Assembly: GCF_003034965.1 (NCBI RefSeq)
Contig: NZ_PZKE01000001.1
Coordinates: 346,343 to 410,342, forward strand
Length of the DNA stretch: 64,000 bases
Origin: Fuscovulum blasticum DSM 2131
GTDB taxonomy: Bacteria > Pseudomonadota > Alphaproteobacteria > Rhodobacterales > Rhodobacteraceae
Direction of reading: 5' to 3'
A model generated the notes under the pieces. The model worked only from the letters and a program-made list of their open reading frames with translations. It did no database searches and was not told the DNA's origin. Position 1 is the first letter of the stretch; every line of letters begins with the position of its first letter. Both the position numbers and the translations under genes were made by a program. Positions 37,535 to 46,284 of the stretch are shown piece by piece.

Positions 37535-38559
37535 TCCGAGTGATGGTTGCCGGGCTGGGCAACATGGGGCGCAGCCATGCTCTGGCCTATCACCGCAACC
37601 CCGCCTTTGAACTGGTGGGGCTGGTGAACCGGTCGGTGCCGGTGCTGGACCCGGCGCTGAAGGACTATGCCATCACGCCCGATTTCCATGAGGCCCTGCA
37701 CCGGCTGAAACCCGATCTGGTCTGCGTCTCCACCTATTCCGACAGCCACGCCGATTTCGCCTGTGCGGCAATGGAACAGGGCGCGCATGTGTTTGTGGAA
37801 AAGCCGCTGGCAACCACGGTGGCCGACGCGCGGCGGGTGGTGGATTGTGCGCGGGCAAACGGGCGCAAGCTGGCGGTGGGCTATATCCTGCGCCATCACC
37901 CAAGCTGGATGCGCCTGATCGCCGAAGCGCGGGCGATGGGAGGGCCGTATGTGTTCCGTCTGAACCTGAACCAGCAGTCCAGCGGCCCGACCTGGGAAAC
38001 GCACAAGGCGCTGATGCAGACCACCAGCCCGATCGTCGATTGTGGCGTGCATTATGTCGATGTGATGTGCCAGATCACCGATGCGCCGCCGGTCGAGGTG
38101 CGCGGCATGGGGCTGCGCCTGTCCGACGAGATCGCGCCCGAGATGTACAACTACGGGCATTTTCAGGTGATCTTTGCCGATGGCAGCGTTGGCTGGTACG
38201 AAGCCGGCTGGGGCCCGATGATGAGCGACACCGCCTTTTTCGTGAAGGATGTGGTCAGTCCGCGCGGGGCAGTGTCGATCCGTATGCCGGAAACGGCCCG
38301 GTCTGATGACCACGACACGCATACGAAAACCTCGATGCTGCGGATTCATCGGGTGGGCCAGCCGGACGAAAACCTGAACATGGCCGATGAGCCGGGCCAT
38401 CAGGATCTGTGCGAACGCGAGCAGGCCTTCATGGCCCGCGCGATTACCGAAGATCTCGACCTGTCGCGTCATATGGAAGATGCGGTGCGGTCGCTGGCGG
38501 TGTGTCTGGCGGCGGATGAAAGCGTCCGCTCGGGGCAGCCTGTGAAATTGCAGGGGTAG
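37531..38559 (+). CDS. Gfo/Idh/MocA family NAD(P)-dependent sugar oxidoreductase
   Basis: A 342-residue oxidoreductase. The Rossmann start VMVAGLGNMGRSHALAYH binds NAD(P), and the catalytic-lysine segment is GAHVFVEKPLATT. HYVDVMCQITD carries the conserved histidine of the substrate domain. It is placed between the permease and ATPase genes of the transporter and overlaps the permease, so its substrate should be the imported sugar or a derivative. Which oxidation occurs is unknown. Confidence 0.9.
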   Translation: MIRVMVAGLGNMGRSHALAYHRNPAFELVGLVNRSVPVLDPALKDYAITPDFHEALHRLKPDLVCVSTYSDSHADFACAAMEQGAHVFVEKPLATTVADARRVVDCARANGRKLAVGYILRHHPSWMRLIAEARAMGGPYVFRLNLNQQSSGPTWETHKALMQTTSPIVDCGVHYVDVMCQITDAPPVEVRGMGLRLSDEIAPEMYNYGHFQVIFADGSVGWYEAGWGPMMSDTAFFVKDVVSPRGAVSIRMPETARSDDHDTHTKTSMLRIHRVGQPDENLNMADEPGHQDLCEREQAFMARAITEDLDLSRHMEDAVRSLAVCLAADESVRSGQPVKLQG

Positions 38560-38563
38560 GAAC

Positions 38564-39562
38564 ATGGGTGCTCTGGAACTGAAGGCCGTCGGCAAGAGCT
38601 TTGGCAAGACCGAGGTGATCCGCGGTGTCGATCTGACTGTCGAGGACGGCGAATTCTGCGTGTTCGTCGGCCCGTCAGGCTGCGGGAAATCCACGTTGCT
38701 GCGCATCATCGCGGGGCTTGAGGATGCCAGCGCCGGTGACATCCTGCTGGACGGGCAGCGGATCAACGACGTGGCGCCTGCCAAGCGGGAACTGGCGATG
38801 GTGTTCCAGAGCTATGCCCTGTACCCCCACCTGACGGTGCGCGACAACATGGGTCTGGCGCTGAAACAGGCCGGGGTGGCCAAGGCCGAGATCGCCGCCG
38901 CCACCGACAAGGCCGCCGACATGCTGGCGCTGGGCCCGTTGATGGACCGGCGCCCGGCGGAACTGTCGGGCGGGCAGCGGCAGCGGGTGGCCATCGGGCG
39001 GGCCATCGTGCGGCGGCCCAAGCTGTTCCTGTTTGACGAACCTCTGTCGAACCTGGATGCCGCGCTGCGGGTGGCGACACGGATCGAGATCGCCCGACTG
39101 CACCGGGAACTGGCGGCGACCATGATCTATGTGACGCATGATCAGGTTGAGGCGATGACGCTGGCCGACAAGATCGTCGTGCTGCGGGCGGGACGGGTGG
39201 AACAGGTGGGCGCGCCGATGCAGCTTTACAACGACCCGGACAACGTCTTCGTCGCGGGCTTCATCGGCAGCCCGCAGATGAACTTCCTCAAGGCCGCCGC
39301 GCTGGGCGAACAGGGCGAGACGCTGGGCATCCGGCCCGAGCATCTGGAAGTGTCCCGCAAGGCCGGCCGGTTTGCCGCACAGATAAGCCATGTCGAGAAG
39401 CTGGGCGGCGAGACGCTGGTCTATGCCCGGTCCGAAACCCATGGCCTGCTGACCACGCGGCTGTTCGGCGAGCATGACTTTGCGGTGGATGAGACCGTCC
39501 ACCTGACCCCCCTTGCCGAGCGGGGCTTCCGTTTCGATGCCGAAGGGCAGCGGATGCGCTGA
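38564..39562 (+). CDS. Sugar ABC transporter ATP-binding protein (MsmK/UgpC type)
   Basis: A 332-residue ABC ATPase. Walker A GPSGCGKS (about residues 38-45), Q-loop VFQSYALYPHLTV, signature LSGGQRQRVAIGRAI, Walker B LFLFDEPLSNLDA and switch VTHDQ are complete, followed by a C-terminal OB/TOBE domain (GIRPEHLEV). Last gene of the operon; its stop is two bases from the convergent agmatinase stop. Confidence 0.94.
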   Translation: MGALELKAVGKSFGKTEVIRGVDLTVEDGEFCVFVGPSGCGKSTLLRIIAGLEDASAGDILLDGQRINDVAPAKRELAMVFQSYALYPHLTVRDNMGLALKQAGVAKAEIAAATDKAADMLALGPLMDRRPAELSGGQRQRVAIGRAIVRRPKLFLFDEPLSNLDAALRVATRIEIARLHRELAATMIYVTHDQVEAMTLADKIVVLRAGRVEQVGAPMQLYNDPDNVFVAGFIGSPQMNFLKAAALGEQGETLGIRPEHLEVSRKAGRFAAQISHVEKLGGETLVYARSETHGLLTTRLFGEHDFAVDETVHLTPLAERGFRFDAEGQRMR

Positions 39563-39564
39563 GG

Positions 39565-40518
39565 CTACCGCCGCACCCCTTGCGGCACGCCGGGCAGCAC
39601 GCAGAGCATCTCATAGACAAGATTCGCGCCGATCAGGGCGGTGTTGCCGCTTGGGTCATAGGGCGGCGACACCTCGACCAGATCGCCGCCGACAAGGTTC
39701 AGCCCGGCGCAACCCCGGACAATTTCCAGCCCCTGCCAGATGGTCAGACCGCCCGGTTCAACCGTGCCGGTGCCGGGGGCGAAGGCGGGGTCAAGACTGT
39801 CGATGTCATAGCTGAGATAGACCGGAGCATCCCCGATCTTTGCGCGGATCTCGGCCATCAGCGGCACCAGCGACTTGTGCCAGCAGTCTTCGGCCTGCAC
39901 CACCGTCCAGCCGTTGCGGCGGCCCCAGTCGAAATCGTCGGGGGAATAGCCGGTGCCGCGCAGCCCGATCTGGAACACCTTGTCATTGATCAGGCAGCCG
40001 TCTTCGAAGGCCCGGCGGAAGGGGCAGCCGTGGGCCACCTTTTCGCCGAACATCGTGTCGTTGATGTCGGCATGGGCATCGACATGGATCAGCGCCACGG
40101 GGCCATGTTTTTCGCGGATGGCGCGCAGGATCGGCCAGGTCAGCGTGTGGTCACCGCCCAGCGTCAGCGGCAACGCGCCGGCGGCCAGAACGCCGCGGTG
40201 GAAGCCGGTGATGATGTCGACCGATTTCTTCAGGTCGAAGGTGTTGATCGGCACATCGCCGATATCGGCCACCTGAAGGTGGTCGAAGGGCGCGGCCCCG
40301 GTTGCCATGTTATAGGGCCGCAGCATCCGGCTTTCGTCACGAATCTGGCGCGGGCCCAGCCGGGTGCCTGGGCGGTTCGAGGTGCCTATGTCCATCGGGA
40401 TGCCGATGATGGCGACATCCAGCCCTTCGGCGCTGGTGGCGGCGGGCAGGCGCATGAAGGTGGCGGGGCCGCCGAAACGCGGCATCTCGTTGCCGCCAAG
40501 GGGCTGGTTGAAGGGCAT
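39565..40518 (-). CDS. speB: Agmatinase / ureohydrolase family enzyme
   Basis: A 317-residue manganese ureohydrolase. GGDHTLTWPIL, HVDAHADINDTMFGEKVAHG and YLSYDIDSLDPAFAPGTGTVEPGG supply the binuclear metal ligands. Agmatine to putrescine is the common activity, but this family also includes guanidinobutyrase and others, so substrate is moderately certain. It stands alone between the sugar operon and fliP. Confidence 0.88.
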   Translation of the reverse strand: MPFNQPLGGNEMPRFGGPATFMRLPAATSAEGLDVAIIGIPMDIGTSNRPGTRLGPRQIRDESRMLRPYNMATGAAPFDHLQVADIGDVPINTFDLKKSVDIITGFHRGVLAAGALPLTLGGDHTLTWPILRAIREKHGPVALIHVDAHADINDTMFGEKVAHGCPFRRAFEDGCLINDKVFQIGLRGTGYSPDDFDWGRRNGWTVVQAEDCWHKSLVPLMAEIRAKIGDAPVYLSYDIDSLDPAFAPGTGTVEPGGLTIWQGLEIVRGCAGLNLVGGDLVEVSPPYDPSGNTALIGANLVYEMLCVLPGVPQGVRR

Positions 40519-40581
40519 GGGCAGACCTCGGGCTCGCAGGGGCTACGCCTAGCTAGCCGCAAGCGGCGCGTCAGGGCAAGC

Positions 40582-41307
40582 CTAGCCGGTGTAGCTGCGT
40601 ACCAGCGCGCTGGCGATCAGGCTCCATCCGTCGGCCACCACGAAGAAGGCCAGCTTGAAGGGCAGGGATACCACGGCGGGGGGCACCATCATCATGCCCA
40701 TTGACATCAGGATCGCCGAAACCACCAGGTCGATGATCAGGAAGGGCAGAAAGACCAGGAACCCGATCTCGAACGCGCGCTGGATTTCCGACAGCAGGAA
40801 GGACGGCACCAGCAGCGACAGCGGTGCATCGGCCGTGGCCGAGGGCGCGCGCGGGCGCAGTGCATCCAGTGTGGCGAAGGTTTCGGCGTCGATTCGGGCC
40901 GACATGAAGGCGCGGAAGGGTTTGGCGGCCTGGGCAAAGGCGGTGGCGATGTCCATCTCGTTGCGGCTGAAGGGGCCAAGGCCGGCGGTCCAGGCTTCGG
41001 TGAACACCGGGTCCATCACATACCAGGTCAGGAACAGCGCAAGGCTGATGATCAGCATGTTCGGGGGTGCCTGTTGCAGCCCGATGCCCTGCCGCAGGAT
41101 CGACAGGACGGTGACGATGAAGGGAAAGCAGGTCACCATGACCGCCAACCCCGGCACCACCGACAGCACGGTGATCAGCAGCAGAAGCTGCACCGACCGC
41201 GCGGCCAGCGAATCCCCCTCGCCCAGGCTGAGCGTCAGATCCTGCGCGGCGGCGGGATGCGCCAGCAGCAGCGCGGCCAGTGCGGCCAGAACAAGCGCGC
41301 GTTTCAC
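40582..41307 (-). CDS. fliP: Flagellar export gate protein FliP
   Basis: A 241-residue inner-membrane core of the flagellar type III gate. A cleavable signal peptide (ending HPAAAQ) is followed by four membrane segments; RQGIGLQQAPPNMLIISLALFLTW and LLSEIQRAFEIGFLVFLPFLIIDLVVS are diagnostic. It is the last gene of the leftward fliF-fliH-fliN-fliP operon and overlaps fliN by 4 bases. Confidence 0.96.
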   Translation of the reverse strand: MKRALVLAALAALLLAHPAAAQDLTLSLGEGDSLAARSVQLLLLITVLSVVPGLAVMVTCFPFIVTVLSILRQGIGLQQAPPNMLIISLALFLTWYVMDPVFTEAWTAGLGPFSRNEMDIATAFAQAAKPFRAFMSARIDAETFATLDALRPRAPSATADAPLSLLVPSFLLSEIQRAFEIGFLVFLPFLIIDLVVSAILMSMGMMMVPPAVVSLPFKLAFFVVADGWSLIASALVRSYTG

Positions 41308-41573
41308 AGCCCGCCCTTCAGGTTTGCCACCTCGGTCAGCCGCACGGCCAGTTGACCCGAGGCGTCGCCCTCAAGTTCGGTCAGCTCGCCCCGGGCGATC
41401 AGCCGGTCGCCCACATAAAGTTCGACCGGATCATCGACGCGGCGGTCCAGTGGCAGAACGGCATCGCGGCCAAGGCGCAGCAGGTCGCGTACCAGGGGGC
41501 GGGCGCGACCGACCGAGATGGTGATCTCGATCGGAACCTGGGCGAAGGGGCTGCTGTCGGTCAGGTCATCCAT
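41304..41573 (-). CDS. fliN: Flagellar switch protein FliN
   Basis: An 89-residue SpoA-domain protein of the C-ring: VPIEITISVGRARPLVRDLLRLGRDAVLPLD followed by PVELYVGDRLIARGEL. The start at 41573 (MDDLTDSSPF) overlaps the fliH end by 8 bases; an in-frame ATG at 41594 lies deeper in fliH. It couples switching and export. fliM is not in the window. Confidence 0.92.
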   Translation of the reverse strand: MDDLTDSSPFAQVPIEITISVGRARPLVRDLLRLGRDAVLPLDRRVDDPVELYVGDRLIARGELTELEGDASGQLAVRLTEVANLKGGL

Positions 41574-42168
41574 GGGCGGGCGCCTCTTTGGCAAGGGTGA
41601 AGAAGCCGCGCACGGCGGCAGCGATTTCGGCGGTGACGCGCGTCAGGTCGACCTTGGCTTCGGTGCTGCCTAGCCGCAGATAGACTTGGCCTTCGGGCAG
41701 CGTCGGTTCCTCTTCCAGGGTCAGCGGCAGGCCGGTGGCCTGTTCGATCAGGTCGGAAATGGCCCGGCGCACGGCCGGGTTCAGCACCAGCGTGACCGGC
41801 TGGTCCGCCAGCTCCTCGGCCATGGGCATCAGCCGTTCCAGAACCAGCGGCGCCAGCGTTTCCCGCGCGGTTTCGGGCAGCAGGCGATTGACCATTTCGG
41901 TCAGCAGCGGCTCCAGCGCCATGAGGACATGCGCCCGCGCCTCCTGATAGGTGAAGGAAAGCTGTTGCAGGGTGCGGGCCAGATCGGCGCGGATGCGGGT
42001 CTGGTCTTCCGCCTGCGCGGCGACGGCATCGTCCCAGCCGGCCTTGTAGCCGGATTCATACGACGCCAACTTCGCCTCTTCGATGGCGGCGACTTCGGTG
42101 GTGACCAGTGTCTGGCTGCGGCCGGGTGTGGCCGCGGTTTCGAACACCTCAAGCCGGGGCATCGGCAT
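41566..42168 (-). CDS. fliH: Flagellar assembly protein FliH-like
   Basis: A 200-residue peripheral regulator of the FliI ATPase. YESGYKAGWDDAV followed by a helical QAEDQTRIRADLARTLQQL coiled region (about 40-80) and a C-terminal domain matches FliH organisation, though sequence conservation is low. Its ATG overlaps the fliF stop by one base; an alternative ATG is at 42162. Confidence 0.82.
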   Translation of the reverse strand: MPMPRLEVFETAATPGRSQTLVTTEVAAIEEAKLASYESGYKAGWDDAVAAQAEDQTRIRADLARTLQQLSFTYQEARAHVLMALEPLLTEMVNRLLPETARETLAPLVLERLMPMAEELADQPVTLVLNPAVRRAISDLIEQATGLPLTLEEEPTLPEGQVYLRLGSTEAKVDLTRVTAEIAAAVRGFFTLAKEAPAHG

Positions 42169-43778
42169 CAGGCCCGCTCCTCTTCCGGTTCCAGCCAGCC
42201 GCGCAGGATTTCGATGGTTTCGGTCTGGCGCTCGGCGATCAGCCGGCGCAGGCGGGTGGCCGGATCTTCTGCCGCTTCGTCCCCGGGCGCGTTGGCGGCA
42301 AAATCGACCATCGGCAGATCGGGCAAGGAAAATCCGTCCTGGATCTCGCCTGTCAGGGCTTCGGGGGCTGTGGCCGCACCGGGCAGCGCCAGCCGTCCCT
42401 CGGGGGCCGGAAGCTGCGCCGCAGCACGGCCCGAGGCCAGCAGTGGCCGCAGCACGAACAGCCCAAGGATCAGCGCCACCAGCGCCAGCGCCGCGATCTG
42501 GATCGCCGCCATCACGTCGATCGGCCCCAGCGGCGGGATCAGACGGGTGGTGGCTTCGGTGCCCTGAACGGTCGGTTGGGTGAAATCCAGCGACTTCAGC
42601 GTCAGCACATCGCCGCGCGTCTCATCCAGACCAACGGCCGAGGCGACCAGTTCGCGCAGCGCGGCCAGTTCCTCGTCGGACCGGGGTTGCCGGCTTTGCG
42701 TGCCATCGGCTGCGGTCACCATCTGGCCATCGACCAGAACGGCCACCGTCAGGCGGCGGATGCCCCCCGGGCCGCGCGTCAGTTCACGCTGGGTTTCGGA
42801 CACTTCGTAATTCACCCGCTCACGGGTTTCGCTGGTGCTTGATTTGCCATTGGCGCCAGGGCCGGCGTCCCCTTCGGGCAGGTTCGACGCCACGGTGACC
42901 GCGCCGCCCGGCTCGGTTGCCTGCTGGCTGTGCTCCTCGGTCTCGGAGGAGATCGCAACCCGGCCCTGCGGGTCAATCTTGCGTTCGGTCAGGGTTTCGC
43001 GCTCGGTCACCAGATCAACCGCCACCTCGACCACGGCCTTGCCGGGGCCAACACGCGCCTCAAGCAGGCGTTCGACGTTGTGGCGGATTTCGGCTGCGCG
43101 GCCCGAAGCCGCCGTTCCGGTGGCCGCGTCGGGCGCATCATTGGCCGCGATCAGGCCGCCGACGGTATCAATCACCTGCACATCCTCGGGCCTCAGCCCC
43201 GCCACCGCCGAGGCGACCAGATGTTTCAGTGCCCGTGCCTGCGATTCGGAAAGGTTGCCAGACGCCGTGGTGACCGTGACGCTGGCCGTAGGGGTCTGGT
43301 CGCGGCGAAACGTGTCGGACGGGCCTTGCGAGATATGCACCCGCGCGGCCCGGATTTCCGGCACCGCCAGAATGGTGCGGGCAAGCTCGCCCTCTTTCGC
43401 GCGCCAATAGGCGGCGTCGAACATCTGCGATGTGGTGCCGAAGCCGGTCAACTGGTCCAGCAGTTCATAGCCCTGACTGCCGGCCGACGGCAGCCCCTCA
43501 CCCGCCAGCGACATACGCAGGGCATCGCGGGCGTTGATGTCCACAAGGATGGAATCACCCCGCACCTCGTAGGCAACGGCGCGCTGGTCCAGCGCGGCAA
43601 TCACCTCGCCCGCGGCGCGGCCATCAAGGCCGGCGTAAAGCAGCACCATCTGCGGCCCACCCGCCATGCGCGCCAGCGCCAGAACGGCCAGGAACATGGC
43701 CAGCGTGGCCCCGGCAACAACAAGGCGCCGGCGGGGGGAAAGGCCGGTCCAGACCGAGGTGACATTCTGCAGCATCAT
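42168..43778 (-). CDS. fliF: Flagellar MS-ring protein FliF
   Basis: A 536-residue membrane ring protein. First membrane segment near residues 20-40; the ring-building YscJ/FliF domain includes LLYAGLDGRAAGEVIAALD and ELARTILAVPEIRAARVHIS; the second membrane segment (AAIQIAALALVALILGLFVLRPLL) is near residue 440. The C-terminal tail that normally binds FliG is present (RLIAERQTETIEILRGWL). Adjacent ATGs at 43778 and 43775; the second sits better with the GGAG site. fliG does not follow. Confidence 0.95.
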   Translation of the reverse strand: MMLQNVTSVWTGLSPRRRLVVAGATLAMFLAVLALARMAGGPQMVLLYAGLDGRAAGEVIAALDQRAVAYEVRGDSILVDINARDALRMSLAGEGLPSAGSQGYELLDQLTGFGTTSQMFDAAYWRAKEGELARTILAVPEIRAARVHISQGPSDTFRRDQTPTASVTVTTASGNLSESQARALKHLVASAVAGLRPEDVQVIDTVGGLIAANDAPDAATGTAASGRAAEIRHNVERLLEARVGPGKAVVEVAVDLVTERETLTERKIDPQGRVAISSETEEHSQQATEPGGAVTVASNLPEGDAGPGANGKSSTSETRERVNYEVSETQRELTRGPGGIRRLTVAVLVDGQMVTAADGTQSRQPRSDEELAALRELVASAVGLDETRGDVLTLKSLDFTQPTVQGTEATTRLIPPLGPIDVMAAIQIAALALVALILGLFVLRPLLASGRAAAQLPAPEGRLALPGAATAPEALTGEIQDGFSLPDLPMVDFAANAPGDEAAEDPATRLRRLIAERQTETIEILRGWLEPEEERA

Positions 43779-43826
43779 TTCTCCGCCGGGAATCCTTCCC
43801 GTGCGGCCAGAATGAGAGGGTGTGCC

Positions 43827-43841
43827 TTAACAATCGGTTAG
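43827..43841. promoter_or_regulatory. CtrA-like box TTAA-N7-TTAG between fliF and fliL
   Basis: TTAA (43827-43830), seven bases, TTAG (43838-43841); one mismatch to the CtrA consensus. It lies in the 108-base divergent promoter region of the fliF and fliL operons, so one site could serve both. Confidence 0.5.
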
Positions 43842-43886
43842 TGACATTCGATCTAGTTTCGTTCCCGGACCGGAACGGAGGATACC

Positions 43887-44378
43887 GTGGTCAATACCGC
43901 CGAGTCCGCACTTGATGCGGGGCCGAAACCGAAGACATCGAAGCTGCCGCTGCTGATCGGGGTTCTGCTGGCGCTGCTGGCCGGGGCGGGTGGCTTTTAC
44001 GCCACCTGGTCCGGCTTGCTGTTCGGCCCCACCGCCGAATCGCACGATGCGGCGGAACCGGCCGCCGGGCCGTTGCCCGACATCGCCTTTGTCGCGATCA
44101 CGCCCGTGGTGGTGACGCTGGGTGCCGAAGCGGGCAGCCGGCATCTGAAATTTACCGCCCAGCTTGAGGTGGCCAAACCCTATGCCGCCGAGGTGACACT
44201 GCTGATGCCACGTATCCTGGACGTGCTGAACAGCTACCTGCGCGCCATCTCGGTGGCCGAGATCGAAGACCCTTCCGCCATGGCGCGGCTGCGGGCGCAG
44301 ATGCTGCGCCGGGTGCAGATCGTTACCGGCGAAGGGCGGGTGCGCGATCTGCTGATTACCGAATTCGTGCTGGACTGA
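43887..44378 (+). CDS. fliL: Flagellar basal body-associated protein FliL
   Basis: A 163-residue stator-associated protein with one membrane segment (LPLLIGVLLALLAGAGGFYATW, about 24-45) and a periplasmic FliL domain (FVAITPVVVTLG, HLKFTAQLEVA, then VRDLLITEFVLD at the C-terminus). It uses a GTG start preceded by GGAGG at a good distance. It opens the rightward operon that includes motA. Confidence 0.92.
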   Translation: MVNTAESALDAGPKPKTSKLPLLIGVLLALLAGAGGFYATWSGLLFGPTAESHDAAEPAAGPLPDIAFVAITPVVVTLGAEAGSRHLKFTAQLEVAKPYAAEVTLLMPRILDVLNSYLRAISVAEIEDPSAMARLRAQMLRRVQIVTGEGRVRDLLITEFVLD

Positions 44379-44388
44379 GGGGGCGAAG

Positions 44389-44787
44389 ATGGAGCTGATT
44401 TCAGATGCGCTGCTGTTTGCCGCCAGTCTTGGCGCGGCGATCTATTGCTATGTGCTGGCCAGCCGGCTGCGCCGCTTTACCACGCTGGAAGACGGCATGG
44501 GCGGCGCCATTGCCGTGCTGTCGGCGCAGGTCGATGACATGACCAGGGCGCTGGACAAGGCGCAGGGCGTGGCCGGCGGGGCAGAGCATCGGCTTGAGGA
44601 ACTGACCACGCGGGCGGAAGGCGTGGCGCGGCGGCTGGAACTGCTGGTTGCCTCGCTGCACGATCTGCCCGAAGCGGGGCCGGCACCCGAAACGCCTGAA
44701 TCAGAGCCTGAGTGTGACGATGACAGCCGCCGCTTGCGCTTTGTCCGCCGCCGCGCATCCCGCGCCCCGATGGAGGCCGCGGAATGA
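44389..44787 (+). CDS. Flagellar-cluster membrane/coiled-coil protein, unknown function
   Basis: A 132-residue protein with one N-terminal membrane segment (LISDALLFAASLGAAIYCYVLA, residues 3-22) and a long helical region (about 35-90, AVLSAQVDDMTRALDK onward, EHRLEELTTRAEGVARRLELL) predicted as coiled coil, ending in an acidic then arginine-rich tail. It sits between fliL and a MotE-like gene and overlaps the latter by 4 bases. I do not recognise a characterised family; a structural role near the motor is inferred from context only. Confidence 0.75.
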   Translation: MELISDALLFAASLGAAIYCYVLASRLRRFTTLEDGMGGAIAVLSAQVDDMTRALDKAQGVAGGAEHRLEELTTRAEGVARRLELLVASLHDLPEAGPAPETPESEPECDDDSRRLRFVRRRASRAPMEAAE

Positions 44788-45350
44788 GGCGGCGGGCAGG
44801 ACGCGGGGCCCTCATCGTGATCGCGCTGCTTTTCGCCTCGTCCGGTGCGCTGCGCCTGGGCGATGGGCTGGGGGCCGGGCTTGCCCGTGCCGCCGAAGGG
44901 GCCTTGCCGCAGGACAAGGGCGCGCGCGCGCCCGATTGCCCGCCCCTGCCCGAAGAGCTGGCAAGGGCGCTGAAGCTGCGGGAAGACCGGCTTTCCGTGC
45001 AAGAGGCGGCGCTGGCTGACCATTCGGCGGCACTCGCGCTGGCGGATCAGGCAATCGCCACCCGTCTGGCCGAACTCGAAGCGGCCGAGACCGAATTGCG
45101 CAAGACCCTTGCCCTGGCCGATGGCGCCGCCGAGGGCGATCTGGCGCGGCTGACCACGGTTTATGAAGCGATGAAGCCGAAAGACGCCGCCGCCCTGTTC
45201 GACGCGATGGAGGCGGGCTTTGCCGCGGGCTTCCTGGGCCGGATGCGGCCGGATGCGGCGGCGGCGGTCCTGGCCGGAATGACGCCGGAAAAAGCCTATG
45301 CCGTCAGCGCCATTCTGGCCGGCCGCAATGCCATGGCCCCGAAAGACTGA
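44784..45350 (+). CDS. MotE-like periplasmic chaperone (MgtE N-domain-like)
   Basis: A 188-residue protein with an N-terminal signal/anchor (ALIVIALLFASSGALRLG), a cysteine in APDCPPLPEEL, a coiled-coil middle (about 70-115) and a C-terminal MgtE-N-like motif: VYEAMKPKDAAALFDAM and FLGRMRPDAAAAVLAGM. This is the layout of rhizobial MotE, the chaperone for periplasmic MotC. Immediately upstream of motA. Confidence 0.75.
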   Translation: MRRRAGRGALIVIALLFASSGALRLGDGLGAGLARAAEGALPQDKGARAPDCPPLPEELARALKLREDRLSVQEAALADHSAALALADQAIATRLAELEAAETELRKTLALADGAAEGDLARLTTVYEAMKPKDAAALFDAMEAGFAAGFLGRMRPDAAAAVLAGMTPEKAYAVSAILAGRNAMAPKD

Positions 45351-45414
45351 CTTCGCCTCTTGTTAACCCGCCGGGGCGAGACTGCCGCCTGAACAGGGAA
45401 CGGAACCAGCGCAG

Positions 45415-46284
45415 ATGTTCGGCATCATCGGAATCGTGGTCATCATCGTGATGGTCTTCGGCGGCTTTGTCGTACACGGCGGCCACCTTGAACCCATCCT
45501 GCACGCGCTGCCGTTCGAGATGATCATGATCGGCGGCGCGGCGGTCGGGGCTTTCCTGATTTCCAACGATTTTGCCTCGGTCAAGCAGACGGTCCGAGAC
45601 ATTGGCAAGGTCTTCAAGGGCCCGCGCTGGAAACCCGCCGATTACCGCGATCTGCTTTGTCTGCTGTTCGAACTGGTGCGGCTGTCGAAATCGAACCCGG
45701 TCGGTCTGGAGGAACATGTCGAAAACCCGGACAATTCGGCGATCTTCGGCAGGTATCCGAAAATCCTGCAAGACCATGATGCGGTGGAACTGATCTGCGA
45801 CACGCTGCGCGCCGCTTCGATGAATTATGACGATCCCCATCAGGTTGAGGAAGTGCTGGACAAGCGGATGGAGGCGCAGTTGCACCACGCCCTGCACTCC
45901 AGCCACGCGCTGCAATCCATGGCCGACGGGTTGCCCGCACTGGGCATCGTGGCCGCCGTTCTGGGGGTGATCAAGACCATGGGCTCGATCGACCAGCCGC
46001 CCGAAGTGCTGGGCGCGATGATCGGTTCGGCGCTGGTCGGTACGTTTCTGGGCGTGTTCCTGGCTTATGGGCTGATGGGCCCGTTCTCGGCCCGGGTGAA
46101 ACAGGTGGTTGAGGAAGACGCCCATTTCTACCACCTGATCCGCGAGGTTCTGGTGGCGAACCTGCATCGCCACCCGGCGAACATCTGCATCGAGGTCGGG
46201 CGGCAGAACACGCCGCATCAGGTGCGGCCCGGCTTCGGCGATCTGGAAGAGGCGTTGCGGGCCCTGAAACAGGAGGCCGCATGA
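45415..46284 (+). CDS. motA: Flagellar motor stator protein MotA
   Basis: A 289-residue proton-channel stator subunit with four membrane segments. MFGIIGIVVIIVMVFGG, PFEMIMIGGAAVGAFL, GLPALGIVAAVLGVIKTMGSID and IGSALVGTFLGVFLAYGLMGP are the MotA blocks; the cytosolic loop contains charged residues that contact FliG. It overlaps the next gene by 4 bases. motB, its obligate partner, is not in the window. Confidence 0.95.
   Translation: MFGIIGIVVIIVMVFGGFVVHGGHLEPILHALPFEMIMIGGAAVGAFLISNDFASVKQTVRDIGKVFKGPRWKPADYRDLLCLLFELVRLSKSNPVGLEEHVENPDNSAIFGRYPKILQDHDAVELICDTLRAASMNYDDPHQVEEVLDKRMEAQLHHALHSSHALQSMADGLPALGIVAAVLGVIKTMGSIDQPPEVLGAMIGSALVGTFLGVFLAYGLMGPFSARVKQVVEEDAHFYHLIREVLVANLHRHPANICIEVGRQNTPHQVRPGFGDLEEALRALKQEAA

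Noticed and set aside
34297..38784. Long minus-strand frames antisense to the sugar ABC operon
   Set aside because: No domains or ribosome binding sites; plus-strand genes are contiguous and motif-rich.
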